Shown here piece after piece: positions 25,867-34,707 of a DNA stretch of 64,000 nucleotides. The position numbers were made by a program, and so were the translations under genes. A model generated the notes under the pieces. The model was not told the origin of the DNA. It ran no database searches and saw nothing but the letters and a program-made list of their open reading frames with translations. The stretch is from Algoriphagus aestuariicola (lineage in GTDB: Bacteria > Bacteroidota > Bacteroidia > Cytophagales > Cyclobacteriaceae): NCBI RefSeq assembly GCF_017254835.1, contig NZ_JAFKCW010000002.1, positions 62,001 through 126,000 on the forward strand. The letters run 5' to 3'. Every line of letters begins with the position of its first letter. Positions within the stretch are counted from its first letter, which is position 1.

Positions 25867-26214
25867 CTAAATTTCATCCATTTCCCGGCTCGGCCAGTAC
25901 GGTCCAAGGAGCTTCAGTTTTCCCCGTTCAAGGTCAATTTCAAATGTCAAGGACATTTCCTCTCGCTTTTGCTCGTGGATAGCCAGGCATGCATTGAAGT
26001 GCACCAAGTCAAAGTCCAAGACAAGGTTTCCGCTATATGCGTCAACAAATTGCGGCTCACCCTTCAGGTTGACTTTTTCCGCAAGCGCCCCCTCTTTTTT
26101 GTAGTAGTAGGAAAGAAAAATCCCAAGCTCCTTTTCCTCCTTCATCAAAATACGCGAAAGTTGTGCGGACGGGTCGTCAGTCTTGGGAAATTCAAAAGTC
26201 CAGTATTCCTGCAT
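25867..26214 (-). CDS. Hypothetical protein, about 115 aa
   Basis: Cytosolic small protein with no recognised domain, with an alternating strand pattern (YSGNLVLDFDLVHFNACLAIH, in short). I chose ATG 26212-26214, preceded by an A-rich stretch; an upstream in-frame ATG at 26277 would give 136 residues, and the choice is unsure. It is divergent from the cysteine desulfurase gene. No function can be offered. Confidence 0.6.
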   Translation of the reverse strand: MQEYWTFEFPKTDDPSAQLSRILMKEEKELGIFLSYYYKKEGALAEKVNLKGEPQFVDAYSGNLVLDFDLVHFNACLAIHEQKREEMSLTFEIDLERGKLKLLGPYWPSREMDEI

Positions 26215-26326
26215 CTTTTTTTGTTTTGAAGTTAACAATTCTAACCGTGGACTGGGTTTCAAGTATTCTGTTTTCATCGCAGACTCTCGATTGGAAAAGT
26301 TCATCCCAACGATCATCACTTTTTCG

Positions 26327-26352
26327 TAAGTGAAATCCTTTCCCTTCACTTA
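26327..26352. promoter_or_regulatory. Perfect inverted repeat upstream of the cysteine desulfurase gene
   Basis: TAAGTGAA (26327-26334) and TTCACTTA (26345-26352), 8-bp arms 10 bases apart, end 10 bases before the ATG of the cysteine desulfurase. It could be an operator for a dimeric regulator or a small hairpin covering the ribosome-binding region. No known consensus was matched. Confidence 0.4.
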
Positions 26353-26362
26353 TCTTAAAAGC

Positions 26363-27511
26363 ATGAATTACCCCATTTATCTCGACTACAACGCAACCAC
26401 ACCTTGTGCGCCTGAAGTCATCCAAGCTATGCTTCCTTATTTTGGAACGCACTTCGGAAACGCCGCAAGCAAAAGCCATCCTTTTGGATGGGTCGCTGAG
26501 AATGCCGTAGAAGATGCCAGGGAAAAGGTGGCCAACCTGATCGGTTCCAAACCCAAAGAGATCATCTTTACTTCCGGAGCTACAGAAGCGATCAACCTAG
26601 GAATCAAAGGGATTTTTGAAAGCTATGCAGGCGAAAAGCAACACTACGTCACCGCTCAAACGGAACACAAAGCCGTGCTGGATACATTCTCCGATCTGGA
26701 AAGAAGAGGGGGGGCTGAGGTCACTTACCTCCCTGTCAATTCTCAGGGAGAAATCTCTTTGGAAGAACTGGAAAAGTCCATTTTGCCCCACACAAAAATG
26801 ATTTGCCTCATGTGGGCCAATAACGAGACTGGTGTGATTCATCCCATTTCCGAAGTGGCCGAGCTTTGTGAGAAAGAAGGGCTGATCTTCTTTATAGATG
26901 CAGTCCAAGCAGCTGGGAAGATTCCAATCAATACCAAGGGAATCCATTTGATGGCAATCTCTGCACATAAGCTATACGGTCCAAAAGGAATAGGTGCGTT
27001 GTATGTCCGTCACAACCACCCTTTGCCTAAGCCATTAGCGCAAATCCATGGGGGAGGACATGAAAAAGGCATGCGCAGCGGCACCTTAAATGTCCCGGCA
27101 ATTGTGGGTTTTGGTGAGGCTGCGGCTTTGCGACTGAAAGAAATGGGCCAGGAAGGAAAGCGTTTGCAAGACCTCAGGGATAAGTTGGAAAAGGGGTTGT
27201 TGGATATCCCAACTGTCTTTTTGAATGGGAATCAGCATAATCGTTTGCCCCACGTTTCAAACTTAGCATTTGCAGGAGTGGAAGGGGAAGAACTACTCAA
27301 AAAGGTCAATTTAAAAGTAGCGGTAAGTTCTGGCTCGGCTTGCACATCCATTTCTCCCAAGCCTAGCCACGTGCTTCAAGCGATGGGATTGGATTCGGAT
27401 TTGGGAAGGGCCTCAATTCGGTTTAGCTTGGGAAAAGACACAAATGAAAAAGATATCTATGATACCGTCTCGTGGGTAAAAGAAGTCGTGAATTCACTTC
27501 GGGATAAATAG
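26363..27511 (+). CDS. Cysteine desulfurase, NifS/IscS family
   Basis: 382-residue PLP enzyme that takes sulfur from cysteine as a persulfide. The PLP lysine is in SAHKLYGPKG, the aspartate in FIDAVQAAGK, and the active cysteine lies in the flexible loop SSGSACTS near residue 325. Start at 26363 gives the normal MNYPIYLDYNATTP terminus. No IscU or other Fe-S assembly gene is adjacent. Instead MocA-like and XdhC genes follow on the other strand. In xanthine dehydrogenase maturation a NifS-like enzyme supplies the sulfido ligand of the molybdenum cofactor through XdhC, so this may be its role here; Fe-S or tRNA thiolation remains possible. Confidence 0.9.
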   Translation: MNYPIYLDYNATTPCAPEVIQAMLPYFGTHFGNAASKSHPFGWVAENAVEDAREKVANLIGSKPKEIIFTSGATEAINLGIKGIFESYAGEKQHYVTAQTEHKAVLDTFSDLERRGGAEVTYLPVNSQGEISLEELEKSILPHTKMICLMWANNETGVIHPISEVAELCEKEGLIFFIDAVQAAGKIPINTKGIHLMAISAHKLYGPKGIGALYVRHNHPLPKPLAQIHGGGHEKGMRSGTLNVPAIVGFGEAAALRLKEMGQEGKRLQDLRDKLEKGLLDIPTVFLNGNQHNRLPHVSNLAFAGVEGEELLKKVNLKVAVSSGSACTSISPKPSHVLQAMGLDSDLGRASIRFSLGKDTNEKDIYDTVSWVKEVVNSLRDK

Positions 27512-27523
27512 GAGCTATAAATG

Positions 27524-28117
27524 TCATTCACCCAATTGATCCATCAATCTTCTGAGATCCGCTTCGGTGTCCAAATCTATAGCGCCATTGGGAAAATCGA
27601 TCTTCAACACATCCCCTCGATGTTCCAAAAGAACCTTTTTCGCGCCGTCCTGACCTTTAAGAGCCAACAATTCAGGAAAATATTTCTTTGAGAAGAGTGC
27701 GGGCACACCGCGTGTGTTGGAATAAAAGCTTGCGACAATTCCCTTTTCCGACTTGAGGCCTTCTTCAAAAAGCTGATCCAAATACTCTGAATCCACAAAA
27801 GGCTGATCGCAGAGCATGATCATCACCTGATCGATTTCCCCGTTTTCTAGCAAAAAATGTAATCCAGCCTGGATGCTGGAAGCCATGCCACTTTCCCAAT
27901 TTGGATTGATTACAGAAGGCACTTTGGCCGAATCAAACCCGGTTTGAATCAGTACGGGATTCCAACCCAGCACGACGACCATGGAATCGGCTCGGCTCCT
28001 GTACACCTCGTCTACCGCTTTTTGAACCAACGTTTTCCCCTGGATTTCAATCAGTTGCTTTGGTCTTCCTAATCTGGAAGAAGAACCTGCTGCCAAGATG
28101 ACGACAGATGTCTTCAT
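27524..28117 (-). CDS. MobA/MocA-like molybdenum cofactor nucleotidyltransferase
   Basis: 197 residues with the GT-A-like NTP-transferase fold. The nucleotide loop is ILAAGSSSRLGRPKQLI (residues 7-23), with the acceptor LCDQPF at the metal site. The SSSRLGRPKQL form is closer to MocA (molybdopterin cytidylyltransferase) than to MobA (guanylyl form), consistent with an IorAB-type hydroxylase that uses the cytosine cofactor. The start overlaps the xdhC-like stop by 4 bases (ATGA). Confidence 0.85.
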   Translation of the reverse strand: MKTSVVILAAGSSSRLGRPKQLIEIQGKTLVQKAVDEVYRSRADSMVVVLGWNPVLIQTGFDSAKVPSVINPNWESGMASSIQAGLHFLLENGEIDQVMIMLCDQPFVDSEYLDQLFEEGLKSEKGIVASFYSNTRGVPALFSKKYFPELLALKGQDGAKKVLLEHRGDVLKIDFPNGAIDLDTEADLRRLMDQLGE

Positions 28118-29238
28118 CCTGCTTTTTCATGAATTGGGCCGTCCTTGTCGCGTAGGAAAATCGGCTGCTTCTTATTCAAAACAGCCTTAATCTCTGCCAA
28201 GATCGACAGTGCAATTTCCTCGGAAGTTTCAGCACCGATCTCAATACCCATGGGAGCATAAAAATTGTCCGTGCTAACCTGAATACCTTTTAACTCCAGT
28301 CTTTGGATCAGCTTTTCCGTTTTCCGCTTGGGGCCCAGGATTCCGATATAGGGGATCATGCAGGACAACAGTTTTTCCAACACAATGATTTCGTACTCAA
28401 AATTATGGGTCATTAGAAGCGCGACCGTGTTCGGATCCGCATCAAATTTATCAACCACTTCATCCGCAGCACCTTGGATGATCTGTTTCGCGGAGGGGAA
28501 TCGCAACGGAGTCGCTAGATTTTTCCTTCCGTCTATCAGAGTGAGCTCAAAGCCCAATACATCAGCAATCTTGGCTAGGGGAATGGTATCGTTGCCGGCG
28601 CCGAATAGCAAGATTCTTGGCGTCGGGCGGATCAACTCAAAAAATATGGAAATATCGTCCTGACTCGGGTAGGATTTGATCTCATTCCCACTTCCCTCAA
28701 AACGATCCAGTTCAGCCTTGACCAAGTCAAGAAGTTCAGGCAGGTCAATCCTCTTTTCCCAATTTCCCAATTTGTTTTCGCCCTTGTTCAAGAGTACCGT
28801 CCCGATCTGTTCGGATTTGGAATGTTTGACTGAAAAAAGTGTCAGCAAGACCGAAATTTCTCGGTCGGAGAGGGCGGTTTTCACCAGTTCCACAGGATTT
28901 TGGCTGTCTGCAAAATCGATTGGCTCGATCAAGACATGGATGATGCCATTGCAGCCCAAGCCTACGCCAAACTTCTGATCATCCTCATCGGTAGTGTCGT
29001 AGGTCACCAGCATGGATTTTTGTTGAAAAATGACCGCTTGAGCTTTGCGAAGCGCATCCCCTTCTAGACAGCCGCCGCTAATCGCTCCGGTCAGTTGTCC
29101 ATCCTCGGTGACCAGCATCCTGGCGCCTGGCCTGCGATATGCCGAACCATCTACCTTTACGACAGTAGCCAAGGCTACTTTCAGGTTTTCGTTTTTTGCA
29201 AATTGGTATGCTTGGATAATCAGCTGAAGTTCCTTCAT
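28114..29238 (-). CDS. XdhC-family molybdenum hydroxylase maturation factor
   Basis: 374 residues. An N-terminal XdhC/CoxI domain carries the conserved GSAYRRPGARM and GAISGGCLEGD blocks, and a C-terminal Rossmann domain has LLFGAGNDTIPLA. XdhC binds the molybdenum cofactor, promotes its sulfuration and inserts it into hydroxylases. It is co-transcribed with the MocA-like gene through a 4-base overlap. It follows the fatty-acid-hydroxylase-like gene by 15 bases on the same strand, so all three could share a transcript. Confidence 0.9.
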   Translation of the reverse strand: MKELQLIIQAYQFAKNENLKVALATVVKVDGSAYRRPGARMLVTEDGQLTGAISGGCLEGDALRKAQAVIFQQKSMLVTYDTTDEDDQKFGVGLGCNGIIHVLIEPIDFADSQNPVELVKTALSDREISVLLTLFSVKHSKSEQIGTVLLNKGENKLGNWEKRIDLPELLDLVKAELDRFEGSGNEIKSYPSQDDISIFFELIRPTPRILLFGAGNDTIPLAKIADVLGFELTLIDGRKNLATPLRFPSAKQIIQGAADEVVDKFDADPNTVALLMTHNFEYEIIVLEKLLSCMIPYIGILGPKRKTEKLIQRLELKGIQVSTDNFYAPMGIEIGAETSEEIALSILAEIKAVLNKKQPIFLRDKDGPIHEKAG

Positions 29239-29253
29239 CTATTGGATCGTGTT

Positions 29254-30513
29254 TCAAGAAGCTAATTGCAGTTTTTCTTTCCGGAAAGAAAACCATAGGG
29301 AAATAAAAACCGAAGCTAAAAGATAAACAACGAAAATAGATACCGCTCCTGGTAAGACCTTACTCAAATCAAACCAGTCTCCTGTGGCTACAACAAAATA
29401 TAAGGCATAGCCAACTTTCACGACTTCCCAGATCCAGGCGTGGGGATTCCGATCCATAAGCTCCGTGAGCGCATAGACTGTCAAAAACACAAAACCTCCA
29501 TAGAAGAATATGCCGGGTGTGCCGATTGCGGCAAGGTTGCCGAAGAGGTAGCTCAGCAACAGCAGTAGCACAATCAGTTGACAAAAACTCCATACCAACA
29601 TTCCCTTGCTCAATTCTGGATTGTACTTCTCGAAATGGTAGACATCTTGGATTTTTTGCACGGGATATTTGGTCGCGACGTCCGCAGGCCTCCAACCAAG
29701 CGGCATAAACCAGATTTTCAACTTGTCCCGCCAGCTTTCGGTCCTCCAGGCATCCTTAATCAGAAGCCAAAGGTGCATGAAGTTGATCTTGATCGGATTC
29801 CAGGTTTGCACAGGTCGAGTCACGCCGTAGACGGCAGGCACGTCGTCCCGCTCTTCCTGATAGGTGCCAAACCATTTATCCCAAAAAATGAAGATCTGTC
29901 CGTAGTTTTTGTCCAAGTACTCTGGATTGATGGCATGGTGGACCCGATGGTGGGAGGGAGTGACGATTATTTTTTCCAAAAAGCCCATCTTCCCGATATG
30001 CCGCGTATGGTACCAAAACTGGGCGAAAAGATGCAGTGGAGCCACGACTGCGATCACTTCGGGTGGAACACCCAGAATCGCAGCTGGAATCAGAAAAACG
30101 GCAAATATCTTCACGATCTGGGAAATACTCTGGCGAAGGGCGCAGGCTAGGTTAAACTCCTCGGAGCTGTGATGGATGATGTGGTTGTTCCAAAAAATAT
30201 TGTATTCGTGGGCGATGCGATGTGTCCAATAGCCAGCAAAGTCCAAAACAAAAAAAGCGATGACATAGACCAGCCAGGTCGCTTTGATGTCAAAAAAGCC
30301 CAACTTGGAATGAAGCCAACTGTAGGAGATGACCACGATACTCAAGCCAAGAACATCTTTGGTCACATTGGTAACGCCCGAACTCAAGCTGGAAATCATG
30401 TCGTTCATCGGGACGGTGTCGAAGCCTTTCCACATGCCCCAGAACTTCTCGAAGAGTACCAGTACGAAAAAAGCCGGCATGGCAATGAGGAGTATTTGGC
30501 CGTAAGCTTCCAT
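29254..30513 (-). CDS. Sterol desaturase/fatty-acid hydroxylase-family membrane di-iron enzyme
   Basis: 419 residues, about seven hydrophobic segments. The His clusters that bind two irons are HRIAH, NHIIHHSSEEFN and, after a helix, PSHHRVHH, in the family order. The C-terminal extra membrane segments resemble alkylglycerol-monooxygenase-like members. The substrate is likely a lipid; which one cannot be told. It lies at the head of a minus-strand run into xdhC and mocA. Confidence 0.85.
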   Translation of the reverse strand: MEAYGQILLIAMPAFFVLVLFEKFWGMWKGFDTVPMNDMISSLSSGVTNVTKDVLGLSIVVISYSWLHSKLGFFDIKATWLVYVIAFFVLDFAGYWTHRIAHEYNIFWNNHIIHHSSEEFNLACALRQSISQIVKIFAVFLIPAAILGVPPEVIAVVAPLHLFAQFWYHTRHIGKMGFLEKIIVTPSHHRVHHAINPEYLDKNYGQIFIFWDKWFGTYQEERDDVPAVYGVTRPVQTWNPIKINFMHLWLLIKDAWRTESWRDKLKIWFMPLGWRPADVATKYPVQKIQDVYHFEKYNPELSKGMLVWSFCQLIVLLLLLSYLFGNLAAIGTPGIFFYGGFVFLTVYALTELMDRNPHAWIWEVVKVGYALYFVVATGDWFDLSKVLPGAVSIFVVYLLASVFISLWFSFRKEKLQLAS

Positions 30514-30624
30514 TTGGGTTTACTATTTCCAATAAACCTAGGAAAAATCGGGATCGCTTTCAATAGTTTCCCCATCAAGAGAATCTACATGCTAAGCTTT
30601 TATGACTTTTTGCAAAAAATCGGC

Positions 30625-30741
30625 TCAATCGAGTTCAGAAGCAGAACCAATTGAAGAACCCGGCATTTCCGCGCAAGCTACAAACATCGGGAAAGCAAAG
30701 GTGCTCAGACTTAATCGTTTCAGGAATTCTCTTTTTTCCAT
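30625..30741 (-). pseudogene. Signal-peptide-only ORF, probable remnant of an exported protein gene
   Basis: A 38-residue ORF from ATG 30739-30741 encodes a convincing export signal (KREFLKRLSLSTFAF) with a possible lipobox FVAC, then stops after only 15 more residues. Such short signals are usually followed by a folded domain, which is missing; no clear continuation is seen in other frames over the 111 bases to the sterol-desaturase-family gene. It may be the leftover of a deleted gene or, less likely, a genuine tiny lipoprotein. Confidence 0.45.
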
Positions 30742-30904
30742 GATATCAGTTGGTTTGGTTAAATCTTTGAACAAATCAACGTCAGAACGGATTTTTGAAC
30801 TAATTTGAAAAGCCACTTTGCGACAAACCCCGTGGATTTTGCGATGAAGCGATTGGCAGACACTCTGGATTTAACACTTAATTACAGATCAGGTAAGCAT
30901 CACC

Positions 30905-31384
30905 ATGGAAATTCCTTCATTGGCAGAGTTGAAAAGAGAGTTGGGGTACCGAAGTGAAAAGGAGCTAGTCTCTCTGCTGACTGATCTAGCCAAGTTCAGC
31001 AGGGACAACAAAGCCTTTCTATACTTTAAACTGCACGAGTCAGACCAGCCTAACTTGTTTGTGGATTCGGTGAAGGAAGAGCTGGATGAGGCTTTTCAGG
31101 TTGCCAATACCAGAAACCACCATCTGGCCAAAAAGTCTGCCCAATCTATCCGCCGAAAGCTGAACAAACTCCTGAAGCTAAGCAAGAACAAAGCGGATCA
31201 GGTCGAAGTCATCGTCTATTTCTGCGAGCAAATGAAGCAGTACGGCTACCTGAATTTCAGACATCCGGTGATTGACAATCTTTTTGTCGTGCAGGTGGGA
31301 AAGGCCCAAAAGCTCATCGCTTCCTTGCACGAAGATCTTCAGAGCGACTATGGCTATCGTATCGAAAGCCTTTTTGAAAAATAA
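30905..31384 (+). CDS. Hypothetical protein at the head of the amino-sugar operon
   Basis: 159-residue, basic, helical protein (ELKRELGYRSEKELVSLL, SAQSIRRKLNKLLKLSKNKADQ) with no signal or membrane segment and no domain I recognise. It lies 9 bases upstream of the nagB-like gene, so it is likely co-transcribed with it. The basic helix could bind nucleic acid, but this is only a composition-based guess. Confidence 0.7.
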   Translation: MEIPSLAELKRELGYRSEKELVSLLTDLAKFSRDNKAFLYFKLHESDQPNLFVDSVKEELDEAFQVANTRNHHLAKKSAQSIRRKLNKLLKLSKNKADQVEVIVYFCEQMKQYGYLNFRHPVIDNLFVVQVGKAQKLIASLHEDLQSDYGYRIESLFEK

Positions 31385-31393
31385 ACCCAAAAC

Positions 31394-32131
31394 ATGCACA
31401 TCGACATCTCCTCCAATCCCGGTGATTTAGGAAGAAAAGCCGGCAGCGTCGGCGCTTATTTCATCCGACAAGCTATCCAAGACCGGGGATTCGCAAACAT
31501 CATTTTGGCAACTGGCACCAGCCAGTTTGAAACACTGAATCAGCTTCTCTTAGAGAAAGACCTTGCTTGGGAAAAAGTCACCGTCTTTCATCTGGACGAA
31601 TACATAGGACTTCCGATGACCCATCCGGCGAGCTTCCGAAAGTACCTAAAGGAGCGTTTTTTTGACAAAGTCAAGCTAAGAAACTATCACCTCATCGACG
31701 GAGAAAATGATCCGGAAAGCGAGTGCAAGCGTCTTTCTCGGCTGATCCTTGAGCATCCCATCGACGTGGCGTTTGTAGGAATAGGGGAAAACGGGCACTT
31801 GGCCTTCAATGATCCCCCAGCTGATTTTGATACGGAAAAGCCCTATCTCGTCGTGAGTTTGGATGACGCGTGCCGCAAGCAGCAATTGGGGGAAGGTTGG
31901 TTTGCCGACTTGGATTCCGTACCGCAATGGGCTATTTCCATGTCGATCAAGCAAATCCTGAAATCGAAAAGCATCATCTGTTCCGTGCCGGATCAGAGAA
32001 AAGCTCAAGCAGTCCAAGCTTGCTTGCAGGGCGGAGTCAGCAACCTACATCCGGCCTCGATCCTTCAAACACACCCGAATTGCGAGATTTTTCTGGATCA
32101 AGAATCTTCGTCCTTGCTTTCAACCATTTGA
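31394..32131 (+). CDS. nagB: Glucosamine-6-phosphate deaminase
   Basis: 245-residue NagB-I type isomerase-deaminase converting glucosamine-6-phosphate to fructose-6-phosphate and ammonia. Visible blocks are ILATGTSQFETLN (phosphate loop), VTVFHLDEYIGLPMTHPASF and the catalytic GIGENGHLAFNDPP. Length is a little short of E. coli NagB (266), lacking the C-terminal lid extension. It forms a pathway with the nagA gene 1.4 kb downstream. Confidence 0.9.
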   Translation: MHIDISSNPGDLGRKAGSVGAYFIRQAIQDRGFANIILATGTSQFETLNQLLLEKDLAWEKVTVFHLDEYIGLPMTHPASFRKYLKERFFDKVKLRNYHLIDGENDPESECKRLSRLILEHPIDVAFVGIGENGHLAFNDPPADFDTEKPYLVVSLDDACRKQQLGEGWFADLDSVPQWAISMSIKQILKSKSIICSVPDQRKAQAVQACLQGGVSNLHPASILQTHPNCEIFLDQESSSLLSTI

Positions 32132-32233
32132 TGGGAAAAGGCTTGTTAGATTGGGGTAAAATTTGGTATTTATAAAGATTTCAATTGATGATTTTGAAGT
32201 CCAAACCAAAAACGATCATCCTAATCCTATTTT

Positions 32234-33556
32234 ATGTCTACAAGCCCAACGGCGGTAAAAGCAGAATCCCTCAGCAAAAAGGACACTTGGATATCCATTG
32301 CGATCATCGGAATGCTGTTTTTCATTTTTGGATTTGTCTCCTGGGTCAATGCCATCCTGATTCCCTACTTCAAGATCGCCTTTACGCTCAGTAATTTTGA
32401 CTCGTATTTAGTCGCCTTTGCCTTTTACATTTCCTACTTGGTCATGTCCGTGCCCGCTTCTTTCTTGCTGAAGGCTGAAGGTTTTAAGAAGGGCATGATG
32501 TATGGTTTTTTTGCGATGGCCGTCGGTGCGTACATTTTTATCCCGGCTGCGATGACTCAAACCTATGAACTGTTTCTGCTCGGTCTGTTCACTTTGGGTT
32601 CAGGCTTAGCCGTCCTGCAAACCGCCGCAAATCCTTATGTGACTATCCTTGGCCCCAAGGAAAGTGCCGCCCAGCGGATCAGCATCATGGGGATTTTCAA
32701 CAAAGGAGCAGGCATTTTGGCGCCGATTCTCTTTGCCGCAGTGGTTCTTAGAGTAGGTGACAATGAACTATTTCAGCAGCTGGATCAGATGAGTCCCGAG
32801 GCAAAAGATGCTGCGCTGACCGAATTGATCCAGCGGGTGATTACGCCATATTCTGTCGTAGGGACGGTCCTTTTGCTTTTGGGGATATTCGTACGATTTT
32901 CACCTTTGCCGGAGATAGATACCGAGCATGAGTCGGCTGAAGTGGCCGTGGCAAACTCCAGAAAAAACTCCATTATTCAGTTTCCCCATTTAATCCTCGG
33001 AGCCATAGCGATCTTTCTGCATGTGGGAACGCAAGTGATCGCGATTGACACGGTGATCCCATATGCCAATTCCTTTGGAATCTCCCTGTTGGATGCCAAA
33101 GTCTTTCCCTCGTTTACCTTGGCATTCACCATCTTAGGCTATCTGATCGGGATTTCGCTGATTCCCAAAGTGATCTCCCAAGTCAATGTCTTGCGTATTT
33201 GTACACTTTTGGGGACGGTACTGACACTTCTGATTGTCTTTAGCAGCGGCCCAATTCCATTTTGGGGAATGACGGTGGATATTTCCATTTTGTTCGTGGT
33301 TCTCCTGGGATTGGCCAATTCGCTGGTATGGGCAGGTATCTGGCCATTGGCACTGGATGGTTTGGGGAGATTCACCAAACTCGGAGCTTCCATCATGATA
33401 ATGGGGCTTTGCGGCAATGCCATTATGCCGATGATCTATGGGTATTTTGCCGATTTGTATTCGGTGAAAATGGCCTACTGGGTGCTGTTTCCCTGCTATT
33501 TGTACTTGGTGTTTTACGCGGCTTTTGGTCACCAAATCCGAATATGGAAAAAATAG
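32234..33556 (+). CDS. MFS sugar transporter, probable N-acetylglucosamine permease
   Basis: 440 residues with 12 predicted transmembrane helices. It resembles the FucP/FHS branch of the major facilitator superfamily (FFIFGFVSWVNAILIPYFK at the first helix, FTLGSGLAVLQTAANPYV after the loop), the branch that includes NagP of Bacteroidetes and Shewanella. Inner-membrane uptake of GlcNAc, probably by proton symport, is inferred from position between nagB and nagA. It overlaps nagA by 13 bases. Confidence 0.88.
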   Translation: MSTSPTAVKAESLSKKDTWISIAIIGMLFFIFGFVSWVNAILIPYFKIAFTLSNFDSYLVAFAFYISYLVMSVPASFLLKAEGFKKGMMYGFFAMAVGAYIFIPAAMTQTYELFLLGLFTLGSGLAVLQTAANPYVTILGPKESAAQRISIMGIFNKGAGILAPILFAAVVLRVGDNELFQQLDQMSPEAKDAALTELIQRVITPYSVVGTVLLLLGIFVRFSPLPEIDTEHESAEVAVANSRKNSIIQFPHLILGAIAIFLHVGTQVIAIDTVIPYANSFGISLLDAKVFPSFTLAFTILGYLIGISLIPKVISQVNVLRICTLLGTVLTLLIVFSSGPIPFWGMTVDISILFVVLLGLANSLVWAGIWPLALDGLGRFTKLGASIMIMGLCGNAIMPMIYGYFADLYSVKMAYWVLFPCYLYLVFYAAFGHQIRIWKK

Positions 33557-34707
33557 TCGCCCAATCCGCTTTGGATCAGAAAACCTATGAAATCTGCCTA
33601 GAAGGTGGGCGCATAGGTGCAATCCAAGTTTCCAGTTTGGAAGACAAACCTGATTTCATTTTCGGCCCAGGTTTCTTTGATATTCAGGTAAATGGCTATG
33701 GGGGCGTAGATTACAATCTGCTTCAAAGCGATTATCTAAACCTGGGTCAAATCTCCTCCGCACTGGAGAAATGCGGGGTGACGAGGCATTTGCCTACCAT
33801 CATTACCAACAGCAAAGAAGCCATCGGCGTCCTATTTGGCCAGCTGGCTTTGCTGCTTGAGTCGGCTCCGGTTTATCGGGAATCCATTCCCGGGTTTCAT
33901 TTGGAAGGGCCATTTATTTCTCCAGAAGACGGTCCTAGAGGAGCGCATTCCAAAGAGTTTATTTGTGCCCCAAACTGGGAGTGGTTTCAGTTTTGGCAGG
34001 AAAAAGCCGGAGGAATGATCAAGCTTATCACGCTTTCACCTGAATGGGAGGGTAGTTTGAGATTTATAGAGAAGTGCGTTGATGCTGGCATCACGGTCTC
34101 CATCGGACATACCAATGCCGCACACGTTCAAATCAAAGATGCAGTAAAGGCAGGTGCACGACTTTGCACCCATTTGGGAAATGGCGCCCATGGGGTGTTG
34201 CCCAGACATCCCAATTATCTCTGGTCCCAATTGGCCGAAAAGGCACTCCATGCGAGCATCATTGCCGACGGATTTCATCTTCCCAAGGAGGTGATTCAGG
34301 TCTTTCATCAAGTCAAAAAAGAAAAAATCCTGCTGGTCAGCGATTCGGTAGCGCTGGCAGGAATGCCGGCTGGCGACTATGATGCGCCCGTGGGAGGAAA
34401 GGTCACGCTAAGCGAAAAAGGAAAACTACACCTCCAAGGAAATCCCAATCTTCTCGCTGGGTCTGCGATGAACTTGCTGCAGGGAGTAAACTTTCTCTTG
34501 AGAAACAAACTGACCTCGATTCAAGAAGCTTGGGAAATGGCTTCCGTTCGCCCTAGTCAGTTGCTTTTTCCAAATTCGCAAGCCTGGAATTCCCTGGAAA
34601 AGTGTGATCTTCTCCTGGTCAAGCAAGAAGAAAATTCAGAACTCGTCCCTTTTAAAATTTTTAAAAACTGGAAGGAAGTCTTCCCTAAAAGACCGTCGAA
34701 ATCATGA
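33544..34707 (+). CDS. nagA: N-acetylglucosamine-6-phosphate deacetylase
   Basis: 387-residue amidohydrolase producing glucosamine-6-phosphate and acetate. Metal and substrate motifs seen: GFFDIQVNGYGG, HLEGPFISPE (metal Glu), SIGHTNA, CTHLGNGAHG and the catalytic Asp in LVSDSVALAGMP. Start at 33544 was chosen because it overlaps the transporter stop and gives the normal length; an upstream in-frame reading is inside the transporter. It overlaps the next gene by 4 bases (ATGA). Confidence 0.93.
   Translation: MEKIVAQSALDQKTYEICLEGGRIGAIQVSSLEDKPDFIFGPGFFDIQVNGYGGVDYNLLQSDYLNLGQISSALEKCGVTRHLPTIITNSKEAIGVLFGQLALLLESAPVYRESIPGFHLEGPFISPEDGPRGAHSKEFICAPNWEWFQFWQEKAGGMIKLITLSPEWEGSLRFIEKCVDAGITVSIGHTNAAHVQIKDAVKAGARLCTHLGNGAHGVLPRHPNYLWSQLAEKALHASIIADGFHLPKEVIQVFHQVKKEKILLVSDSVALAGMPAGDYDAPVGGKVTLSEKGKLHLQGNPNLLAGSAMNLLQGVNFLLRNKLTSIQEAWEMASVRPSQLLFPNSQAWNSLEKCDLLLVKQEENSELVPFKIFKNWKEVFPKRPSKS

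Noticed and set aside
30602-30808. Plus-strand 68-codon frame opposite the orphan signal peptide
   Set aside because: It is the antisense of the signal-like ORF and has no protein-like features.
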